Of a stretch of 64,000 nucleotides of DNA, positions 26,900 to 38,813 are shown one piece after another; positions within the stretch are counted from its first letter, which is position 1, and every line of letters starts with the position of its first letter. This DNA comes from Cryomorphaceae bacterium BACL11 MAG-121001-bin54 (GTDB lineage Bacteria; Bacteroidota; Bacteroidia; Flavobacteriales; BACL11). The stretch lies in NCBI GenBank assembly GCA_905182255.1, contig CAJJAH010000002.1, positions 124,001-188,000 of the forward strand, written 5' to 3'. The notes under the pieces are model-generated. The model was not told where the DNA came from. It saw nothing but the letters and a program-made list of their open reading frames with translations, and did not search any database. A program made the translations under genes and the position numbers.

Positions 26900-28078
26900 C
26901 TATTTTAATTCCTCGATAAGCTTTTTCATCTCTTCAGATTTTGCATAATCCCCATCTAAATAATACAATTGTTTTAAAGAGAGTAAAGTATTTTTATCTT
27001 CAGAATTTAAATTGTGTGCTGTTTCCAAATATGGTAAAGCTTTTGCAAATACTGCTTCAGCATCCATATTCAATTTTTTATACAAAGAATTATTTGAAGT
27101 TGCATTTGCTTTATTTTTAGTTTCAACTCCTTGATTAAAGTAAAGAGCTCCCAAATTGTAGTTAGCTCCAAATGCAGAAGGATTCAATTGTAAAGCAGTT
27201 AAATAATCTTTTTCAGCATTATCAATATCCCCTTCTTGATCAAAAATTGTACCTCTATTAAAATACAATAACTCATTTTCATCATCTAAAGCAATTGCTT
27301 CACCTAACTTACCTATTAGCTCTGAGGTTCGACCAAGCTGAATATATAAATTAATTTCAGTATTAATTAGACCTTGATCTTCCTCAAAACTCTCTCTGCC
27401 TAAGGCTAAGTATTCAAGTGCTTTATCAGTTTTCCCTTCTTCAATGAATATATTACTCATTTGAACAAAAATAGCAGGGTCATTAAAATTAATATCTATC
27501 AACTCTTGTAATAATTCTTTTGATTTAACATTATTTTTCATTTTCTTAGAAGAAAAAAAAGAATTATATAATATTGTTTCTTTAGTAATGTTACCTCTTT
27601 TTAATTGATCTTCGGTATCAAATGGAATGATTTTAAAAATGGCGGAATAATGCTTTAAAGAACTAACATAATTACCTGAGTTGTACTCTTCAATTGCTTT
27701 ATTAAATAAATTATAACCACATTGTACTATTCCTGCTAGAACATCTTCCTTTGTTGTCCATTTTCTAACAATAACTCTACCTTTTTTATCAGTTTGTAAA
27801 CATTTTAGGTGAGCTTCAGTTGCTTTGAAAATAGCATTTTTATCAAGATTATCTTGTTTTAAAGCAATTTGTAAATAGATTTGAGAACGATAGTTCCACA
27901 TTTTAGCATCATTTGATGTACTCTCTGTTTCATACGCTTCATCAATGTATTTTTTAGCATCAACATATTCCTCATTTCTTAAAGCAATAGATGCGTTTAC
28001 AACATTGTGCTTTTGTGCAGAAATAAGGTTAGAAAACAAAGTGAATAATAGTAATATTAAAAGTCCTTTTTTTATCAT
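26900..28078 (-). CDS. Exported TPR-repeat protein
   Basis: A 392-residue protein with a signal peptide (MIKKGLLILLLFTLFSNLISAQ). Several TPR-like helical pairs follow, for example KALEYLALGRE, ELLYFNRGTIFDQEGDIDNAEKDY and AFGANYNLGALYFNQG. It lies four bases after the M16 protease stop on the same strand. TPR proteins next to gyrA are common in this group. It probably scaffolds envelope complexes; the partner is unknown. Confidence 0.85.
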   Translation of the reverse strand: MIKKGLLILLLFTLFSNLISAQKHNVVNASIALRNEEYVDAKKYIDEAYETESTSNDAKMWNYRSQIYLQIALKQDNLDKNAIFKATEAHLKCLQTDKKGRVIVRKWTTKEDVLAGIVQCGYNLFNKAIEEYNSGNYVSSLKHYSAIFKIIPFDTEDQLKRGNITKETILYNSFFSSKKMKNNVKSKELLQELIDINFNDPAIFVQMSNIFIEEGKTDKALEYLALGRESFEEDQGLINTEINLYIQLGRTSELIGKLGEAIALDDENELLYFNRGTIFDQEGDIDNAEKDYLTALQLNPSAFGANYNLGALYFNQGVETKNKANATSNNSLYKKLNMDAEAVFAKALPYLETAHNLNSEDKNTLLSLKQLYYLDGDYAKSEEMKKLIEELK

Positions 28079-28082
28079 GTTT

Positions 28083-30938
28083 TTATTGTTTAATTTCTGT
28101 TACTTTAAAGTTATACTTTACACCATCAGTATTAGATTGTAAGTTTTGTAATTTCTTTTTAATCAAATATTTATTACCTACAATTACTATAGTCATTTTA
28201 TCAGGATGAATTTTTGCTTTAGCTAATGCATTAATCTCATCTAAAGTAATGTTATTTAATACATCTGTTTGTGCATCAATAAAGCTTTCATCTAAATCGT
28301 GTTTTAACATCTTATTTAAGAAACCAAGCTTCTGCCTTGGCGATTCATATTCTAACGCTTCACTATTTAATATTGAACTTTTTGTTGAAGCCAATTCATC
28401 AGCAGTTACTCCTGTTAAAGTCATAGCATTTAACTCATTAAATATTTCTACTAATGCACTATCTGTCGCTTCCGTTTTTACTGATGAGAAAACAGTGAAT
28501 GCTCCTGTATATTCTGAAGCTCTAAAGAAAGAATATACTCCATATGTATAACCTTTATCTTCTCTTAAATTTAAGAATAATCTACCGCTAGCTCCACCTC
28601 CCAGCGGATAATTCATAACATTAGATTTAAAGTGATCTCCAGCAATATCAAAATTATCAGCAGTATGCCCTAAAAAGATATTTGATTGAGAAGCTCCTTC
28701 TTTATCAATTATGTAGATTTGTGTTTCTTGAGATTCTGGAAAATCAAAATCAGATGGATTAGGAATATTTACATCCTCTCCATTCCAGTTTTTTAAGAAA
28801 TCAAGTTTTGATATAATAGTACTTTCATCAATATCACCAACTATAACTAATGAAGCTACTTTTGGAGAATAAAATGCATCATAGTATGCTTGAACATCAC
28901 TAATTTTTATCTTTTTTATTGTTTTACTAGAAGGCATTCTTCCAAAAGGAGTTTCACCAAATAACTTATGAGTGTAATTTGTAGAGGCTAAGAATTGAGC
29001 ATTCTTTTTCATAGACTCCAAACCTTCTTCTATTTGTTTTTTTACTCTTTTAAAATCTTCAGCATTAAATGCAGGTTCCAATAACTTTTCTTTTGCCAAA
29101 ACTAAAGTAGCATCCAAGTTTTTAGTCATTGTTTCGATATACATAAAGGTTTCAGTTCCACTTGAAGAAAAAGAAATAGAAGAACCTAAGCTTCTTAAAG
29201 CAACACTTATGGCTTCTGAATCTTTTGTTTTTGTACTTTCATTCATCATATCAGCAGTAAATGAAGCCAAACCAACTTTTTTAGCTTCTTCTAAAAGTGT
29301 ACCTCCTTTAAGTGTTAATCTTAGGTATACCTTTGGTGTTTCAGAGGTTTTTGTTCCAATTACTTTAAGACCATTTTCAAATGTTGTTTTATAGTATTCA
29401 GGAACTTGTGGTGCTTTAGGAAGTCCAGCTGTTGGCTGTACATTTCTTTCAAAACTATCTTCAGGTCTTTTGTATACTAAGTTTGCATATTGTGGATCTT
29501 CCTTTAGAATTAAATTAGCATTTGGGTTGACACTAATAATGCTATCTAATTCCTTTACAAAAGGGCTTTTAGGACGAACAGTTAAAAAAACTGCTTTTCT
29601 GTTCTTAATATATTTATTAAATACTCTAATAATATCCTCTCTAGTAACATCATTATACATTTTAATCATATCATAAACATTATATCTTCCTCTACCTAAC
29701 CATTCCATTGATGAGATTGCAGATGCTTTAGAAGAAATAGATGTCTTTTGACTAATTATTTGTGTTTCCATTTCTGTTTTAACCATAGCTAACTCCTCAT
29801 TTGTAAATCCTTTTTCTTCCCATTCTGCAATTGTATTTCTAATATCGGCTTCAATATTATTGAAGTAAATACCTGGATCTTCTTGCCAATCAGGAAATGT
29901 AAGAACTTGGAAATGAAACTCACCTGCTAACTCACGGCACGGATGATAAACATTTGCTTGCATTGCTTTCTCTGATTTAATAAAATTCTTATAGAATAAA
30001 GAATTATTTCCATTTCCCATTAATGCAGCTAACATATCTAATGGTGCTTCGTCCTTATGATAATTAGGCACTGTGGGAAAAACAACATCTGTTAAAGGTA
30101 AGTATACATTATCTGTATAACCTGTATATAGATCAGATGAAAGCCTAGGAGCACTTACTTTTTGCCTTCTAACAGTTGCTCCTCTTTTAATACTTCCAAA
30201 ATACTTTTCTACCATTGGCATAACTTCTTTAGCTGTAATATCACCAGCAATAGTAAGAATTGCATTATTTGGACCATACCATCTTAAAAAAAAGTCTTTT
30301 AAATCTTGAAGTGTAGCTCTATCCAAATCATCTACATATCCAATTACAGGCCAGCTATATGGATGTCCATTTGGATATAAAGTTTGTCCTAAAATCTCTG
30401 TACTCAATCCGTAAGGTTGGTTAATCTGATTTTGATATTTTTCATTTTTTACTGCATCTCTCTGGTTTTCAAACTTTTCTTGAGTAACTGCATTTAGCAT
30501 AAAACCCATCCTATCTGATTCTAACCATAAAGCAGTCTCTAAATAATTACTTGGAAGTGTTTCATAATAATTAGTTCTATCAGAATTAGTTGTTCCTTGA
30601 AAGGTACCCCCAGCATCACCAATAATCCTGAAATGCTGCTCATCAGCTACATGTTCAGAGCCCTGAAACATCATATGTTCGAAAAAGTGAGCAAATCCTG
30701 ATTTTCCAGCTGCTTCACGATTACTTCCAACATGATATGTAACATCTACATGAACAATAGGATCAGAGTGATCTTCATGAATTAATACTGTTAATCCGTT
30801 TGGAAGCTCCCATTTTTCATAAGGAATGTCCATAGGGTTACTACTTGCAGGTTTTACTAAAGTCGTTTCAATAACATCTTGCGCGACTGTAGTTAGTGTA
30901 ATCAGAAATGCAACTATTAAAAAATTATTTTTCTTCAT
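28083..30938 (-). CDS. Exported M16 (pitrilysin-family) zinc protease, two M16 units
   Basis: About 951 residues from the chosen start. The inverted zinc motif HFFEH lies at about residues 84-88, with the distal glutamate region downstream. A second, inactive-looking M16 half lies at about 530-900, with R/Y substrate-binding features ([20 protein letters not shown]). The frame is open upstream to 31037, but the 33 extra residues are basic and lie inside gyrA, whereas M at 30938 begins a clean signal peptide ([15 protein letters not shown]...VAQ). The start overlaps the gyrA end by 14 bases. It digests peptides in the periplasm. Confidence 0.9.
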   Translation of the reverse strand: MKKNNFLIVAFLITLTTVAQDVIETTLVKPASSNPMDIPYEKWELPNGLTVLIHEDHSDPIVHVDVTYHVGSNREAAGKSGFAHFFEHMMFQGSEHVADEQHFRIIGDAGGTFQGTTNSDRTNYYETLPSNYLETALWLESDRMGFMLNAVTQEKFENQRDAVKNEKYQNQINQPYGLSTEILGQTLYPNGHPYSWPVIGYVDDLDRATLQDLKDFFLRWYGPNNAILTIAGDITAKEVMPMVEKYFGSIKRGATVRRQKVSAPRLSSDLYTGYTDNVYLPLTDVVFPTVPNYHKDEAPLDMLAALMGNGNNSLFYKNFIKSEKAMQANVYHPCRELAGEFHFQVLTFPDWQEDPGIYFNNIEADIRNTIAEWEEKGFTNEELAMVKTEMETQIISQKTSISSKASAISSMEWLGRGRYNVYDMIKMYNDVTREDIIRVFNKYIKNRKAVFLTVRPKSPFVKELDSIISVNPNANLILKEDPQYANLVYKRPEDSFERNVQPTAGLPKAPQVPEYYKTTFENGLKVIGTKTSETPKVYLRLTLKGGTLLEEAKKVGLASFTADMMNESTKTKDSEAISVALRSLGSSISFSSSGTETFMYIETMTKNLDATLVLAKEKLLEPAFNAEDFKRVKKQIEEGLESMKKNAQFLASTNYTHKLFGETPFGRMPSSKTIKKIKISDVQAYYDAFYSPKVASLVIVGDIDESTIISKLDFLKNWNGEDVNIPNPSDFDFPESQETQIYIIDKEGASQSNIFLGHTADNFDIAGDHFKSNVMNYPLGGGASGRLFLNLREDKGYTYGVYSFFRASEYTGAFTVFSSVKTEATDSALVEIFNELNAMTLTGVTADELASTKSSILNSEALEYESPRQKLGFLNKMLKHDLDESFIDAQTDVLNNITLDEINALAKAKIHPDKMTIVIVGNKYLIKKKLQNLQSNTDGVKYNFKVTEIKQ

Positions 30939-33519
30939 TTTCATCATTGTTTTCTTTTGTATTATTATCTTCATTTTCTTTAGTAGAGGTCTCATCATTT
31001 GTTGTCTCTTCATTATCAATACCAACAACAACTTCAATTACATTACCATCATCATCTAATAACAAATCCTCCTCCTCTTCCCATTTAGAAACACAAGCAA
31101 CTGAAGCAATACTATCCTCATCTCTTAATCTTATAATTTTAACTCCTTGAGTTGCTCTTCCCATTACTCTTAATGTGTCTACACCAATCCTAATAGTAAC
31201 ACCTGATTTATTAATTACCATTAAATCATCAGCATCAGTAACATTTTTAAGAGCAATTAAGCCACCTGTTTTTTCTGTAACATTAATAGTTTTTACTCCC
31301 TTTCCACCTCTATTTGTAATTCTATAATCTTCAACAGCTGAACGCTTCCCATATCCATTTTCAGAGACTACTAAAACAGATGATTCCATGTCATTAATAC
31401 AAATCATTCCTACAACTTCATCATCTTCAGAAGGCAATCTAATTCCTCTTACACCTGCAGCAGTACGACCCATTGATCTGACTTTCTCTTCTTCAAAGCG
31501 TATAGATTTTCCTGACTTAACAGCCATCATGATTTGAGAATTTCCAGTAGTCATTTTAGCCTCTAACAATTGATCTCCTTCACGAATAGTTATTGCATTA
31601 ATTCCATTTGTTCTAGGTCTAGAGTATTGCTCTAAAGAAGTCTTTTTAATAACTCCTTTCTTAGTACACATAACTATATAGTGAGAATTGATATATTCCT
31701 CATCCTTTAAGTCCTTGGTATTGATGTAAGCCATAATTTTATCATCCTTAGGTAAGTTAATCATGTTCTGAATAGCTCTACCCTTAGCTGTTTTTCCACC
31801 CTCAGGTATTTCATATACTTTTAGCCAAAAACACCTACCCTGTTCAGTAAAGAATAACATATAATCATGATTATTTGCCATAACCATTTCTTCCACAAAA
31901 TCTTCGTCCCTAGTTGTAGCGCCTTTACTACCAACTCCTCCTCTATTTTGAGATCGATACTCGCTCAATGATGTTCTTTTTATGTATCCTAAATGAGAAA
32001 TAGTAATTAATACTTCCTCATTTGGTATCATATCTTCAATGCTTACTTCAGATGAAGAGTATTCAATATTAGATCTTCTCTCATCACCATACTTTTCTTT
32101 TACTTCTTTTAAGTCGTCAGAAAGCATAGTAAATCTTAAATCTTCATCAGATAAAATTAAGTTTAGTTGCACAATTTTTTCCATTATTTCAGCATGCTCA
32201 GCTTTTATCTTATCCATCTCAAGACCAGTAAGTTTTTGTAATCTTAAGTCCAAAATAGCTCTTGACTGAACCTCTGATAATTGAAAATTACTAATCAAGC
32301 CGTTTCTCGCATCTTCAGGTGTACGAGAAGAACGAATTAATTTAATTACAGCATCTAGATTATCAAGTGCAATTAATAAACCTTCTAAAATATGTGCTCT
32401 CTTTTCTGCTGCTGCTAATTCGTATTTTGTTTTTCTAACTAAAACTTCATGTCTATGATCTACAAAATAACCAATCAATTCTTTTAAATTTAACATCTGA
32501 GGCCTTCCTTTTACAAGTGCAATGTTATTTACTGAAAATGAAGACTGTAGAGAAGTATACTTATACAACTTGTTTAGTACAATGTTAGGAATTGCGTCAC
32601 GCTTTAAATCATAAACAATTCGCATTCCATTTCTATCAGACTCATCTCTAATGTCAGCAATTCCATCTATCTTCTTAGAATTCACTAAATCAGCAGTTTG
32701 CTTAATCATATTAGCCTTATTCACCATATAAGGAATCTCTTCAACAATTATCTGCTCTCTTGTACCTGATTCATCAAAACGAACTTTAGCTCTAATTACT
32801 ATACGTCCTCTACCTGTTTCAAAAGCAGAACGCACACCATCATAGCCATAAATTGTCCCTCCTGTTGGAAAGTCAGGAGCTTTTACATACTCCATTAAGT
32901 CAGCAATTTCTAAATCACCTCTCTTTTCAATATAAGCAAGAGTCCCGTTCACAATCTCAGTGATGTTATGTGGAGGCATATTAGTTGCCATACCAACCGC
33001 AATACCAGTTGCACCATTTAAAAGCAAAGCTGGTAGCCTTGCTGGTAAAACAGATGGCTCTTTTAATGTATCATCAAAATTTAAGTTCCAATCAATTGTT
33101 TCTTTATCTATATCCAATAACATATCTTCTGCAGCCTTACGCATTCTAGCCTCAGTATAACGCATTGCTGCAGGATTATCACCATCAACAGAACCAAAAT
33201 TTCCTTGCCCGTCAACTAACATGTAGCGCAAACTCCAAGGCTGAGCCATACGAACCATAGCATCATAAACTGAAGTATCACCATGGGGATGGAACTTACC
33301 TAATACTTCCCCAACAATTCTTGCTGATTTCTTGTAAGCAGTATTAGATTTAATACCTAACTCATGCATACCAAACAAAACCCTCCTGTGCACTGGCTTC
33401 AATCCATCTCTAACATCTGGCAAAGCTCTTGACACAATAACTGACATTGAATAATCAATGTACTTTGATTTCATCTCCTCCTCAATATTAATAGGAATAA
33501 TTTTTTCGCCTAATGACAT
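30925..33519 (-). CDS. gyrA: DNA gyrase subunit A
   Basis: The breakage-reunion subunit that supercoils DNA with GyrB. It is 864 residues. The catalytic tyrosine lies in [10 protein letters not shown] near residue 120. The quinolone region reads [11 protein letters not shown], with Thr where E. coli has S83 and Asp at the D87 position. The beta-pinwheel C-terminal domain carries the GyrA-box-like [10 protein letters not shown]. The protein ends in a very acidic Asp/Glu/Asn tail of about 40 residues, as seen in other GyrA tails. It is divergent from clpC. Confidence 0.97.
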   Translation of the reverse strand: MSLGEKIIPINIEEEMKSKYIDYSMSVIVSRALPDVRDGLKPVHRRVLFGMHELGIKSNTAYKKSARIVGEVLGKFHPHGDTSVYDAMVRMAQPWSLRYMLVDGQGNFGSVDGDNPAAMRYTEARMRKAAEDMLLDIDKETIDWNLNFDDTLKEPSVLPARLPALLLNGATGIAVGMATNMPPHNITEIVNGTLAYIEKRGDLEIADLMEYVKAPDFPTGGTIYGYDGVRSAFETGRGRIVIRAKVRFDESGTREQIIVEEIPYMVNKANMIKQTADLVNSKKIDGIADIRDESDRNGMRIVYDLKRDAIPNIVLNKLYKYTSLQSSFSVNNIALVKGRPQMLNLKELIGYFVDHRHEVLVRKTKYELAAAEKRAHILEGLLIALDNLDAVIKLIRSSRTPEDARNGLISNFQLSEVQSRAILDLRLQKLTGLEMDKIKAEHAEIMEKIVQLNLILSDEDLRFTMLSDDLKEVKEKYGDERRSNIEYSSSEVSIEDMIPNEEVLITISHLGYIKRTSLSEYRSQNRGGVGSKGATTRDEDFVEEMVMANNHDYMLFFTEQGRCFWLKVYEIPEGGKTAKGRAIQNMINLPKDDKIMAYINTKDLKDEEYINSHYIVMCTKKGVIKKTSLEQYSRPRTNGINAITIREGDQLLEAKMTTGNSQIMMAVKSGKSIRFEEEKVRSMGRTAAGVRGIRLPSEDDEVVGMICINDMESSVLVVSENGYGKRSAVEDYRITNRGGKGVKTINVTEKTGGLIALKNVTDADDLMVINKSGVTIRIGVDTLRVMGRATQGVKIIRLRDEDSIASVACVSKWEEEEDLLLDDDGNVIEVVVGIDNEETTNDETSTKENEDNNTKENNDENEEK

Positions 33520-33646
33520 ATTTTATATCTTTTTTCGTTAAGGTAACAAATAAAAGAAATTTGCGTATTTATAACAGTAAAACGCTTAGTTTTTACCTTA
33601 TAAGTTATGAACAATATTTGTTAAAAAAAATGAAGTAATACTATTG

Positions 33647-33675
33647 TTGAGTATAGGTTTTTAGTAAGTATCTTG
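33647..33675 (+). promoter_or_regulatory. Candidate promoter of clpC
   Basis: TTG (33647-33649), 19 bases, then TATCTTG (33669-33675), a -7 box one T short of consensus, 34 bases before the ATG. No HrcA/CIRCE or CtsR site was seen. Confidence 0.5.
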
Positions 33676-33709
33676 CAGCAGATTTAAGAATAAATTAAAA
33701 CAACAAGTT

Positions 33710-36253
33710 ATGAATACAGGATTTTCAAGTAGAATGAAAGATGTTTTTACCTATGTAAGAGAAGAGGTAATTAGATTAGGAGGCGAAAGTATAGGAGTTG
33801 AACATTTATTTTTAGGCATATTACGAGAAGGTGGTGGTACTGCTATAAATACACTTAAAAGCTTAGGAATAGACCCTAAAGACTTACGCGTCATTATTGA
33901 AAGCAATATTACAAAAAGAGATAGTAGATCTAGTATTGATAAAGATAGCATTGATTTTAAAAAGCAAACGGAACGTATTCTTAAAAAATCAATAATGGAA
34001 CGTAAAAATTTAGGAGAAGAAGAAATAAAAACAATTCATGTTTTACTTGCCATCTTACTTGACAAAAGCAATATAGTTACTATATCTTTTAAACACTTGC
34101 ACCTTAATTATGAAATTATTTTAGAAGAATATGATTCATCTATTTCTGATATTAGATCAAAAAATGATGATTCTTTCGGTGAAGATGATGATGAAGAAAA
34201 TGATGATGTTTTTGGCTCATCAAAAATTGAAAAACCAAAATCAAATTCTAAAAACCTAACTCCTGTTTTGGATAATTTTGGAAGAGATTTAACAAAATAC
34301 GCTAAAGAAGGAAGACTAGATCCTGTTGTGGGAAGACATAAAGAAATTGAAAGAGTATCTCAAATCCTAAGCAGAAGAAAGAAGAACAATCCAATATTAG
34401 TAGGAGAACCAGGAGTAGGTAAATCAGCTATTGCTGAAGGGTTAGCGCTTAGAATAGTAGAAAGAAAAGTCTCAAGAGTTTTGTTTAGCAAAAGAATTGT
34501 AATGCTTGACTTAGCCGCATTAGTTGCAGGCACTAAATACAGAGGCCAATTTGAAGAAAGAATGAAAGGAATTATCAGTGAATTAGAGAAAAACCCTAAT
34601 ATTATCTTATTTATTGATGAAATACACACTTTAGTTGGAGCTGGAGGCGCTTCAGGATCTTTAGATGCTTCTAATATGTTTAAACCTGCATTAGCAAAAG
34701 GAGAACTACAATGTATTGGCGCAACAACTCTTGATGAATACCGTCAACATATTGAAAAGGATGGAGCATTAGAAAGAAGATTTCAGAAAGTGATAGTAGA
34801 GCCTACATCTATAGATGAAACAATAGAAATACTTACAAACATAAAGTTTAAATATGAAGAACATCATAATGTAAGTTATACTGACGATGCAATAAAAGCA
34901 TGCGTAATATTAACTGACAGATACATGAATGATAGGTTTTTACCAGACAAAGCTATTGATGCACTAGACGAAGCAGGATCAAGAGTTCATATAACAAACA
35001 TTAAAGTTCCAGAAAATATTACAAATTTAGAATTTAATTTAGATGAGATTACTGTTCAGAAAAAAGGTGCTATCAAAAAACAGAAGTTTGAAATAGCAGC
35101 TGAATTAAGAGATAATGAAAAGAAAATTACCGCTCAACTTGAACACGCCAAAGATATATGGGAAAAGGAATTAAAAGCACATAAAGAAACTGTCTCAGAA
35201 GAAAATGTAGCAGATGTTGTTTCAATAATGACAGGAATTCCCGTAAATAGAATTGCATCTCAAGAAAGAAAGAAGCTTTCATCAATGACTGATAATATTA
35301 AATCAAAAATAATTGGACAAGATGAAGCAGTTGAAAAAGTTGTAAAAGCTATTAGAAGAAATAGAGTTGGACTTAAGGACCCAAACAAACCAATTGGTTC
35401 ATTTATTTTTTTAGGACCTACAGGAGTTGGAAAAACACAACTTACTAAAACTTTATCAGAAGAAATGTTTGACTCTCAAGAATCTCTGATACGCTTAGAT
35501 ATGAGTGAATATATGGAAAAATTTGCCGTAAGTAGGTTGGTTGGAGCTCCTCCTGGATATGTAGGATATGAAGAAGGTGGCCAACTTACTGAAAAAATAA
35601 GAAGAAAACCTTATTCCGTTATACTACTAGATGAAATTGAAAAGGCACACCCTGACATATTTAATATTTTATTACAAGCGTTAGATGATGGGCAAATGAC
35701 TGATAGCTTAGGAAGAAAAATTAGCTTTAAGAACACTATTATTATAATGACTTCAAATATTGGAGCTCGTCAATTAAAAGATTTCGGTCAAGGCATAGGA
35801 TTTAATACTAAAGCAAAAATAAATAACTCTGAATCTCATTCAAAAAGTGTAATTGAAAAAGCACTAAAAAGAGCTTTTGCTCCAGAATTTTTAAATAGAA
35901 TTGATGATGTAATTGTATTTAATAGTTTAGATAAAAAAGATATTGATAAGATTATAGATATTGAAATGAATAGCTTATTAAAGCGTATTGATACATTAGG
36001 ATATACAGTTAAAATATCAGAAGAGGCTAAAGACTTTATTGCTGAAAAAGGGTTTGATTCTAAATTTGGCGCGAGACCTTTAAAGCGAGCAATTCAAAGA
36101 TATTTTGAAGATCCATTATCAGAAGAGATAATAAATGCTCAAATTAAAGAAGGTGATACAATAAAAGTCAGCTTACACAAAGATAAATCAACTTTAGTTA
36201 TGAAAATAAATAAACCTAAGTTAAAAGCAAAAAATTCAGTTAAAAAAGAGTAA
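33710..36253 (+). CDS. clpC: ClpC-type ATP-dependent protease/chaperone subunit
   Basis: An 847-residue Hsp100 AAA+ unfoldase that feeds ClpP. It has an N-terminal Clp_N repeat domain (about 1-145), an acidic linker, AAA module 1 with Walker A GEPGVGKS (232-239), a UVR-like middle segment (about 430-500), and AAA module 2 with GPTGVGKT and the VGAPPGYVGYEEGG pore/sensor region. The C-terminal domain ends in a lysine-rich tail. It stands alone, closed by a hairpin at 36254-36283. Confidence 0.94.
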   Translation: MNTGFSSRMKDVFTYVREEVIRLGGESIGVEHLFLGILREGGGTAINTLKSLGIDPKDLRVIIESNITKRDSRSSIDKDSIDFKKQTERILKKSIMERKNLGEEEIKTIHVLLAILLDKSNIVTISFKHLHLNYEIILEEYDSSISDIRSKNDDSFGEDDDEENDDVFGSSKIEKPKSNSKNLTPVLDNFGRDLTKYAKEGRLDPVVGRHKEIERVSQILSRRKKNNPILVGEPGVGKSAIAEGLALRIVERKVSRVLFSKRIVMLDLAALVAGTKYRGQFEERMKGIISELEKNPNIILFIDEIHTLVGAGGASGSLDASNMFKPALAKGELQCIGATTLDEYRQHIEKDGALERRFQKVIVEPTSIDETIEILTNIKFKYEEHHNVSYTDDAIKACVILTDRYMNDRFLPDKAIDALDEAGSRVHITNIKVPENITNLEFNLDEITVQKKGAIKKQKFEIAAELRDNEKKITAQLEHAKDIWEKELKAHKETVSEENVADVVSIMTGIPVNRIASQERKKLSSMTDNIKSKIIGQDEAVEKVVKAIRRNRVGLKDPNKPIGSFIFLGPTGVGKTQLTKTLSEEMFDSQESLIRLDMSEYMEKFAVSRLVGAPPGYVGYEEGGQLTEKIRRKPYSVILLDEIEKAHPDIFNILLQALDDGQMTDSLGRKISFKNTIIIMTSNIGARQLKDFGQGIGFNTKAKINNSESHSKSVIEKALKRAFAPEFLNRIDDVIVFNSLDKKDIDKIIDIEMNSLLKRIDTLGYTVKISEEAKDFIAEKGFDSKFGARPLKRAIQRYFEDPLSEEIINAQIKEGDTIKVSLHKDKSTLVMKINKPKLKAKNSVKKE

Positions 36254-36283
36254 CAAAAAAACCACTGAAAAGTGGGATTTTTT
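36254..36283. terminator. Bidirectional terminator between clpC and fabI
   Basis: CCACT (36262-36266) pairs with AGTGG (36271-36275), flanked by an A run on the left and a T run on the right, between the two converging stops. Confidence 0.65.
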
Positions 36284-36297
36284 GCAATTAATTATAA

Positions 36298-37146
36298 TTA
36301 TTTTTTATCAGAAGCTTTCTTTTCATCTTCCATTACTTTTAGATAAGTAGCCATTGCTGTTTCACTCATTCCAGTAAAGGAGAATCCCCCATCATGAAAT
36401 AAGTTTTGCATAGTGACTTTTCTAGTATAATCAGAAAACATAGAAATACAATAATCAGCACATTCATCAGATGTTGCATTACCTAAAGGAGAAAGATCAT
36501 TTGCAAACCTATAAAAGCCATCAAAACCAGCAACTCCACTACCAGCTGTAGTTTCAGTAGGTGATTGAGATATTGTATTTACCCTCACATTTCTTCTTAT
36601 TCCATAATGATAACCAAAACTTCTTGCAATGGACTCTAACATAGCCTTGTTGTCTGCCATATCGTTGTAAGTATGAAAAACTCTTTGTGCTGCAATATAA
36701 GAAAGCCCTACAACTGATCCCCATTCACTCAAAGCATCGAGTTCCCAGGCAGCTTGCATAGTTTTATGGAAAGACAATGCTGAAACATCATAACCCTTCA
36801 TAGTCCAGTCATGATTTTGTTCATAATATGCCTTTCCCTTACGGACATTTACAGACATTCCTATAGAATGAAGCACAAAATCAATCTTACCTCCTAACTC
36901 CTCCATTGCTCCATCATATAGAGCTTTTAAATCCTCCATAGAAGTTGCATCTGCTGGAATAACCTTAGAGTTGGTTTGTTCCGCTAATTCACTAATTGTA
37001 CCCATGCGTAATGCGATAGGTGCATTCGTAAGTACAAATTTAGCACCCTCAGCATGCGCATGTTCTGCAACTTTCCAAGCTATAGACTTACTATCTAATG
37101 CTCCAAAAATAATCCCTCTCTTTCCTTTTAAAATATTGTTTGCCAT
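36298..37146 (-). CDS. fabI: Enoyl-[acyl-carrier-protein] reductase (NADH), FabI type
   Basis: Catalyses the last step of each fatty-acid elongation cycle. It is 282 residues from M at 37146. An upstream in-frame ATG at 37167 exists, but the -7 box at 37165-37172 puts the transcript start below it, and the FabI N-terminus (NILKGKRGIIFGALDSKSIAW) fits the later start. The catalytic Tyr and Lys lie in YNDMADNKAMLE. Cofactor motif and length are standard. It lies next to recN with a 29-base gap. Confidence 0.95.
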   Translation of the reverse strand: MANNILKGKRGIIFGALDSKSIAWKVAEHAHAEGAKFVLTNAPIALRMGTISELAEQTNSKVIPADATSMEDLKALYDGAMEELGGKIDFVLHSIGMSVNVRKGKAYYEQNHDWTMKGYDVSALSFHKTMQAAWELDALSEWGSVVGLSYIAAQRVFHTYNDMADNKAMLESIARSFGYHYGIRRNVRVNTISQSPTETTAGSGVAGFDGFYRFANDLSPLGNATSDECADYCISMFSDYTRKVTMQNLFHDGGFSFTGMSETAMATYLKVMEDEKKASDKK

Positions 37147-37164
37147 TTTATTTAATTTATTTTG

Positions 37165-37172
37165 CAAATATA
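37165..37172 (-). promoter_or_regulatory. -7 box of fabI
   Basis: TATATTTG on the minus strand fits TAnnTTTG, 18 bases before the ATG at 37146. It overlaps the recN stop region and decides the fabI start. Confidence 0.65.
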
Positions 37173-37175
37173 AAC

Positions 37176-38813
37176 TTATTGATTTAATAACTCTTCAGCA
37201 TTATCAAATGCTGCCTTTGTTAATTTTTTACCACTTAATAATTTAGCTATCTCTTCAACTCTCTGTTGACGGTTTAAAGCAATAATATCAGAAACAGTAT
37301 TACCGCTAACAACTCTTTTCACTACTTTAAAGTGATTATTTGCTTTGGAGGCAATTTGAGGTAAATGAGAAATTGAAATTAGCTGATTATCTTTACTAAT
37401 ATTAAGCATCATCTCCCCCATTAAACTTGCGATCTCACCACTAACACCAGTATCAATCTCATCAAAAACAAGGATATTTACTTTTGAAAACTGTGCTACT
37501 ATATACTTTATAGCCAACATTAACCTTGAAAGCTCACCACCTGAAGCTACTTTAGCGACTTCTTGTAAAGCGCTTCCTTTATTAGCAGAAAATAAAAAAG
37601 AAATAGTTGTATTTCCATTTTGATAAAACTGATCAGTTTTAGTTAGTACTACTTTAAAATTAGCGTGCGGCATCCCTAATTCTTGTAAATGCTTCTCAAT
37701 CAAAAGTTTTATTTTTGGTAAAGCCTTAGTTCTCTTTAAATTTAAAACTTCGGCAACAGCTTTTAAAACTATAATCTGTTTTTCTATTTCTTTTTGTTTT
37801 TCTATGACTTGCATTTCAAATGAGGATGAAAGGATAATTTTTTTCTCAATTTCATTCTTTAAATCTATTAACTCTTCAATAAATTTTTTTCGGTGTTTTA
37901 GCAATAAATTATTTAATATATCTAAGCGATTATTTAATTTCAATAATTGCTCAGGATCAGCATTTAACTTACTATTTATTTCAGATAATTCTGTATTTAT
38001 ATCATTCAATTCTATTAACACAGCATCCAATCTTGTTGATAAAGCATCAAAAGCATCAAACTCAATAAGCTTTCTTTTAACAATACTTAAAGAAGTAAGA
38101 ATTCCATCATCATTATTTAAATAATGTTCCCCATCTACAATAGCATTTGATATTCCATCAACATTCTCCAATAATGAAATATTGTTTTCTATATCTTCTT
38201 TTTCATTTTCTATTAAGTTAGCACTATTTAATTCCTCAAACTGAAATTGTAAAAAATCCAGCTCCGACGAAGAAAGACTACCTGATTTTTTAACAATATT
38301 TAATTCTGAAACTAGAGCAGTATATTGCTTTAACTTTTGCTGATATTTAAATAGTTCATTTTCTGATTTGGATAATTGATCAATCAATAAAAATTGAGCC
38401 TGTTCATCTTTTAATAATACGGACTGATGTTGAGAGTGAATTTCAATAATCTGCTTTCCAAAAGCAGTTAAGACCTGCAATAAAACAGGAGTATCATTAA
38501 TAAACGCTCTACTTTTTCCAAATGAATTTATCTCACGTCTAACTACAGTTTCTTTTTCAAAATCTAAATCATTATCTATAAAGAATTGCTCTTTAGAGCT
38601 GTCAATAATGAATATTGCCTCAATAGTGCTTTTGGATCGATTTTCATCTGCTGTAAAACGCTCTACTCTTTTCCCTAAAAGTAGTGATAAAGCATCTAAC
38701 ATAATTGATTTGCCAGATCCTGTTTCTCCTGAAATTACAGTAAATCCATCAGTGAAATCAATAAATACGTTTTTTAATAAAGCATAATTCTGAATGTGTA
38801 AACTTTTTATCAT
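37176..38813 (-). CDS. recN: DNA repair protein RecN
   Basis: An SMC-like ATPase for double-strand break repair, 545 residues. Walker A is SGETGSGKS (about 29-37). A long coiled-coil middle (about 150-360) contains the expected E/K/L-rich helices, and the C-terminal half has the signature LMLAIKYI...and Walker B VLVFDEIDTGVSGE. The start overlaps the end of the DUF4835 gene by four bases, so it is translated as part of the minus-strand gene chain. Confidence 0.95.
   Translation of the reverse strand: MIKSLHIQNYALLKNVFIDFTDGFTVISGETGSGKSIMLDALSLLLGKRVERFTADENRSKSTIEAIFIIDSSKEQFFIDNDLDFEKETVVRREINSFGKSRAFINDTPVLLQVLTAFGKQIIEIHSQHQSVLLKDEQAQFLLIDQLSKSENELFKYQQKLKQYTALVSELNIVKKSGSLSSSELDFLQFQFEELNSANLIENEKEDIENNISLLENVDGISNAIVDGEHYLNNDDGILTSLSIVKRKLIEFDAFDALSTRLDAVLIELNDINTELSEINSKLNADPEQLLKLNNRLDILNNLLLKHRKKFIEELIDLKNEIEKKIILSSSFEMQVIEKQKEIEKQIIVLKAVAEVLNLKRTKALPKIKLLIEKHLQELGMPHANFKVVLTKTDQFYQNGNTTISFLFSANKGSALQEVAKVASGGELSRLMLAIKYIVAQFSKVNILVFDEIDTGVSGEIASLMGEMMLNISKDNQLISISHLPQIASKANNHFKVVKRVVSGNTVSDIIALNRQQRVEEIAKLLSGKKLTKAAFDNAEELLNQ

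Noticed and set aside
30939-31037. Longer start of the M16 protease inside gyrA
   Set aside because: The extra 33 residues are basic low-complexity sequence from the gyrA acidic tail read in another frame. A clean signal peptide begins at 30938.
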